Assembly (NCBI GenBank): GCA_023386455.1 | Contig: JAEWJO010000266.1 | Coordinates: 1 to 9,945 of the forward strand | DNA: 9,945 nt | Reading direction: 5' to 3' | Source: Pseudomonadota bacterium | Lineage (GTDB): Bacteria > Myxococcota_A > Polyangia > Haliangiales > Haliangiaceae | Shown here: piece after piece, positions 7,569 to 9,945 of the stretch | Numbering within the stretch: position 1 is the first letter of the stretch | Layout: each line of letters starts with the position of its first letter | The notes under the pieces: model-generated | The model's input: only the letters and a program-made list of their open reading frames with translations | Database searches by the model: none | Told to the model about the DNA's origin: nothing | Position numbers and translations under genes: made by a program

Positions 7569-8510
7569 GTGAACGCGCGGACTGTCTACTGGATCCTGAT
7601 CGCCGCCATCGCCGCGGCGCTCGTCGCCCTCGGTGCACCGAGCTGGGCGGCCCTCGGCGCGGGCCTCGTGATCGCGCTCGTCTCCCCGCTCGATCCGCCG
7701 CGCGAGCTGAAGCGGCTGACGACGTACACGCTCCAGCTCGGCGTCGTCGCGCTCGGCGCCGGCATGGATCTCGGGGTCGTCGGCCGCGTCGGCGGCACCG
7801 GCCTCCTCATCACGACGACGAGCATCCTGGTCGCGGTCGGCCTCGGCACGGTGCTCGGGCGCGCGCTCAAGATCCCCGGCAACACGCCGCTCCTCATCTC
7901 GGTCGGCACCGCGATCTGCGGCGGCAGCGCGATCGCCGCGGTCGCGAGCGTCATCGAGCCCGAGGAGCACGAGACCTCGGTCGCGCTCGGCGTCGTGTTC
8001 GTGCTCAATGCCGTCGGCCTGATCGTGTTCCCGCTCGTCGGCCACGCGCTCGATCTGTCCGAGCCGGCGTTCGGCCGGTGGGCCGCGCTCGCGATCCACG
8101 ACACCAGCTCCGTCGTGGGTGCCGGCCTCGCCTACGGCTCGGTCGCGCTCGCGGTCGCGACGACGACCAAGCTCGCGCGCGCGCTGTGGATCGCGCCGAT
8201 GACCGTCGCGATCGCGGTCGGCCGGCGCCGCGGCAGCTCGCTGCGCGACGTCAAGTGGCCGTGGTTCATCCTCGGCTTCGTCGCCGTCGCCGCGCTCGTC
8301 ACCTGGGTCCCCGCGATCGCCGAGCACGGCCACACGATCAGCGGCGTCGGTCGACGCCTGCTCGTGCTCGCGCTGTTCCTGATCGGCCTGTCGCTGTCGC
8401 GCAAGGCGCTGCGCCGCGTCGGCACCCGGCCGCTGCTGCTCGGCGTGCTGCTCTGGGTGATCGTCGCGGCCGCGTCGTTACCGCTCGCGCTCATGCCCCA
8501 CGCCGGTTGA
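7569..8510 (+). CDS. UPF0324/YeiH-type putative anion exporter
   Basis: This 313-residue, highly hydrophobic protein has about nine or ten predicted membrane helices (from about residue 7 to 310). It matches the Cons_hypoth698 family, annotated as putative sulfate exporters. Family hallmarks are SVGTAICGGSAIAAV at 111-125 and WAALAIHDTSSVVGA at 171-185, plus a TTTKLARALWIAP segment at 198-210 in which the basic helix is conserved. Transport substrate is inferred from family annotation and is not established. The open frame extends upstream to 7383, but that part overlaps the divergent DUF2167 gene. I chose GTG 7569 because the first helix begins right after it; GTG 7536 is an alternative. No clear ribosome-binding site precedes either. 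It lies 10 nt before the regulator gene, so co-transcription is likely. Confidence 0.82.
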   Translation: MNARTVYWILIAAIAAALVALGAPSWAALGAGLVIALVSPLDPPRELKRLTTYTLQLGVVALGAGMDLGVVGRVGGTGLLITTTSILVAVGLGTVLGRALKIPGNTPLLISVGTAICGGSAIAAVASVIEPEEHETSVALGVVFVLNAVGLIVFPLVGHALDLSEPAFGRWAALAIHDTSSVVGAGLAYGSVALAVATTTKLARALWIAPMTVAIAVGRRRGSSLRDVKWPWFILGFVAVAALVTWVPAIAEHGHTISGVGRRLLVLALFLIGLSLSRKALRRVGTRPLLLGVLLWVIVAAASLPLALMPHAG

Positions 8511-8520
8511 TACTGGAGGC

Positions 8521-8907
8521 ATGGGGGAGGCGGAGCTCGCGTTACGCGATCTCGACTTCGTGGCAGAGGCGCGGCTCGCGGGCGAGTCCGGCGGCGCGGA
8601 GGTCTCGTTCCAGGGCAATGCCGACAGCGCGATCGCGCCGCGGCTCGCATCGTTCGTCACCGACCTGCACGAGCAGCTCGTGAAGACTGCGCGCCGCCAG
8701 ATCACGGTCGACATCCGTGCGCTCGAGCAGCTGCACACCTCGTGCTTCAACGTGCTCGTCAGCTGGCTCGGCCTCGTCAGCGAGCTCGCACCCGACGAGC
8801 GCTACCAGCTGACCTTCACGACGAACGGCGCGATCCCGTGGCAGAAGCGCAGCCTGCACACGCTGTCGTGCTTCGCCACCGACCTCGTGACGGTGGAGAG
8901 CTCGTGA
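8521..8907 (+). CDS. slr1659-family, STAS-like signalling regulator
   Basis: This 128-residue protein has the outline of a STAS-like domain: a strand EVSFQG (27-32), a helix at about 38-57, a strand ITVDIRALEQLH (61-72), then the THR/SER-containing turn HTSCF (72-76), where anti-sigma-factor antagonists carry the phosphorylated Ser, and a helix NVLVSWLGLV (77-86). The end, AIPWQKRSLHTL at 104-115, is the feature I recognise from the slr1659 group, small regulators found next to two-component and chemotaxis-like genes. Ser74 would be the candidate phosphosite. The protein overlaps the downstream kinase gene by GTGA, which supports a partnership. A strong GGAGG lies only 1-2 nt before the ATG, so an alternative start at GTG 8560 is possible, but the chosen ATG is the natural first one. 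Confidence 0.7.
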   Translation: MGEAELALRDLDFVAEARLAGESGGAEVSFQGNADSAIAPRLASFVTDLHEQLVKTARRQITVDIRALEQLHTSCFNVLVSWLGLVSELAPDERYQLTFTTNGAIPWQKRSLHTLSCFATDLVTVESS

Positions 8908-9945
8908 GCTCGGTCCCCGACGAGATCGTCCAGCAGTTCCGGACCGTCGCACTCGACCGCCTCGCGCGGATCGAGACCGCATGGACCGCGGTGCTCGGCT
9001 CGCTCGACGACGAGGCCGCCGTGCTCGTCCACCGCGAGCTCCATACGCTGAAGGGCGAGTCGAAGATGGTCGGGTTCTCCGACGTCAACCTCGTCTGTCA
9101 CAAGCTCGAGGACCTGCTCGAGGTCGGCCGCACGCGCGGCTACGCCGTCGACGAGGACTTCGACCTCGCGGTCAACATGGCGCTTCGCTTCATGGCGATG
9201 CTCGTCCGCAAGAAGCTCGGCGCGCAGCTCTCCGGCATCGACCTGCCCGGCTTCATCCGCCAGATCGACGCGCTGCTCGCCGAGATCCAGCCGGAGCCAC
9301 GCGGCCGCGTGATCACCGGCCAGCTCCCGGTGCTGCGGCTCGCCGCACCCGTCGGACCTCGCGTCCCCGGCGCCGTACGCTCGCGCCTGGGGCCGATCGC
9401 GGTCGACTCGTTCATCGAGTACGCGATCGCGCGCGGCGTGCGACGCGACCGACTGCGCACGTCGTGGCACGCGCTGCGCGACTTGCTCGGCCTGCACCGT
9501 GCCGTCGTCGGCACCGCCCAGCTCGAGCACCATGCCGCTGCCGCGCGCTCGCTCGCGCGCGAGCTCGGCAAGCAGGTCGACATCGAGCTCGATCTCGCGA
9601 TCGCCGAGGTCACGACCGAGATGCTCGCGGCGATCGATGCCGCCGTCCTCCACCTGCTCCGCAACGCCGTCGACCACGGGATCGAGCCGCCCGACGAGCG
9701 CACCGACGCCGGCAAGCCGGCGCGCGGCACGATCCGCCTGCGCTGCGGGATCGCCGGCGACCGGTTCGCGATGACGGTCGAGGACGATGGCCGCGGCGTG
9801 TCGTTCACCGACGTGCGCGAGCGCGCGATCGATCTCGGCCTCATCGCGCCGCGCGAGACCGGCATCGAGGAGCGCTGGGTCGAGCTCGTCTGCCAGCCCG
9901 GCTTCACGACGCGCACGCACGTGAGCGAGGTCTCGGGCCGCGGCC
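8904..9945 (+). CDS. CheA-like histidine kinase, HPt plus ATPase (partial)
   Basis: The GTG overlaps the regulator's stop and the gene runs off the right edge; 347 residues are visible. Residues 1-125 are a phosphotransfer (HPt) domain with His47 in HTLKGESKMVGF as the phospho-acceptor. A Pro-rich linker at 129-165 follows. Residues 166-225 replace the dimerisation domain and lack the usual NLVGELV motif, although the ARELGKQVDIEL that normally precedes the ATPase is present at 218-229. The HATPase domain shows the N-box HLLRNAVDHGIEPP at 250-263 (Asn254, His258), the G1 box DDGRG at 294-298 and the start of the G2 region, QPGFTT at 331-336 with SGRG at 344-347. No P2 (CheY-binding) domain is present. 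By analogy with CheA it autophosphorylates and passes the phosphate to a response regulator. The C-terminal CheW-like part, if any, is outside the window. Confidence 0.9.
   Translation, partial: MSSVPDEIVQQFRTVALDRLARIETAWTAVLGSLDDEAAVLVHRELHTLKGESKMVGFSDVNLVCHKLEDLLEVGRTRGYAVDEDFDLAVNMALRFMAMLVRKKLGAQLSGIDLPGFIRQIDALLAEIQPEPRGRVITGQLPVLRLAAPVGPRVPGAVRSRLGPIAVDSFIEYAIARGVRRDRLRTSWHALRDLLGLHRAVVGTAQLEHHAAAARSLARELGKQVDIELDLAIAEVTTEMLAAIDAAVLHLLRNAVDHGIEPPDERTDAGKPARGTIRLRCGIAGDRFAMTVEDDGRGVSFTDVRERAIDLGLIAPRETGIEERWVELVCQPGFTTRTHVSEVSGRG

Noticed and set aside
5192..8683. Open frame of 1163 codons on the plus strand
   Set aside because: It is Arg-rich nonsense created by high GC: it runs out of frame through the kelch gene, antisense to the DUF2167 gene and out of frame through the transporter gene, all of which have recognisable family motifs.
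8802..9920. Minus-strand frame of 372 codons opposite the kinase gene
   Set aside because: The plus strand shows HPt, N-box, G1 and G2 motifs of CheA; the minus frame is Arg/Ala/Asp-rich and has no domain.

Overview
The window is a GC-rich, gene-dense stretch of a bacterial chromosome. Codons ending in C or G dominate, GTG starts outnumber ATG starts, and long spurious open frames lie opposite most genes. A Gly/Pro/Gln-rich zinc-ribbon protein, a kelch-type lipoprotein, a DUF2167 membrane protein and a CheA-like kinase paired with an slr1659-type regulator suggest Myxococcota (former Deltaproteobacteria). That placement is inference from gene content, not a marker-gene assignment. No rRNA, tRNA, insertion sequence, prophage or CRISPR array was seen.

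Left edge (1-859, minus): an incomplete gene for a protein with a four-cysteine zinc ribbon followed by a long aromatic-Gly-Gln repeat tail. It is divided by a 278-bp divergent intergenic region from a rightward run of six closely packed genes (1138-6476).

The first three genes of that run make a split, sarcosine-oxidase-like amine/imino-acid dehydrogenase. They encode a fused [2Fe-2S]-FAD/NAD alpha-type subunit, a separate BFD-like [2Fe-2S] protein, and a DAO/SoxB-like FAD subunit. The folate-binding domain of true heterotetrameric sarcosine oxidase is absent. Next come proC (pyrroline-5-carboxylate reductase), a DUF167/YggU protein and a predicted kelch-repeat lipoprotein. Junctions are short gaps or 4-11 nt overlaps, so co-transcription is likely. 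The dehydrogenase-proC adjacency hints at proline or hydroxyproline chemistry but does not prove it.

Middle (6473-7447, minus): a DUF2167 membrane protein convergent with the lipoprotein gene. The two stop codons share one CTAG.

Right part (7569 to the edge, plus): a UPF0324/YeiH-type membrane transporter, a small slr1659/STAS-like regulator, and a CheA-like HPt-ATPase kinase cut by the window edge. The last two are translationally coupled through GTGA and probably form a signalling pair. The sequence does not show whether the transporter belongs to that circuit or is only co-transcribed.
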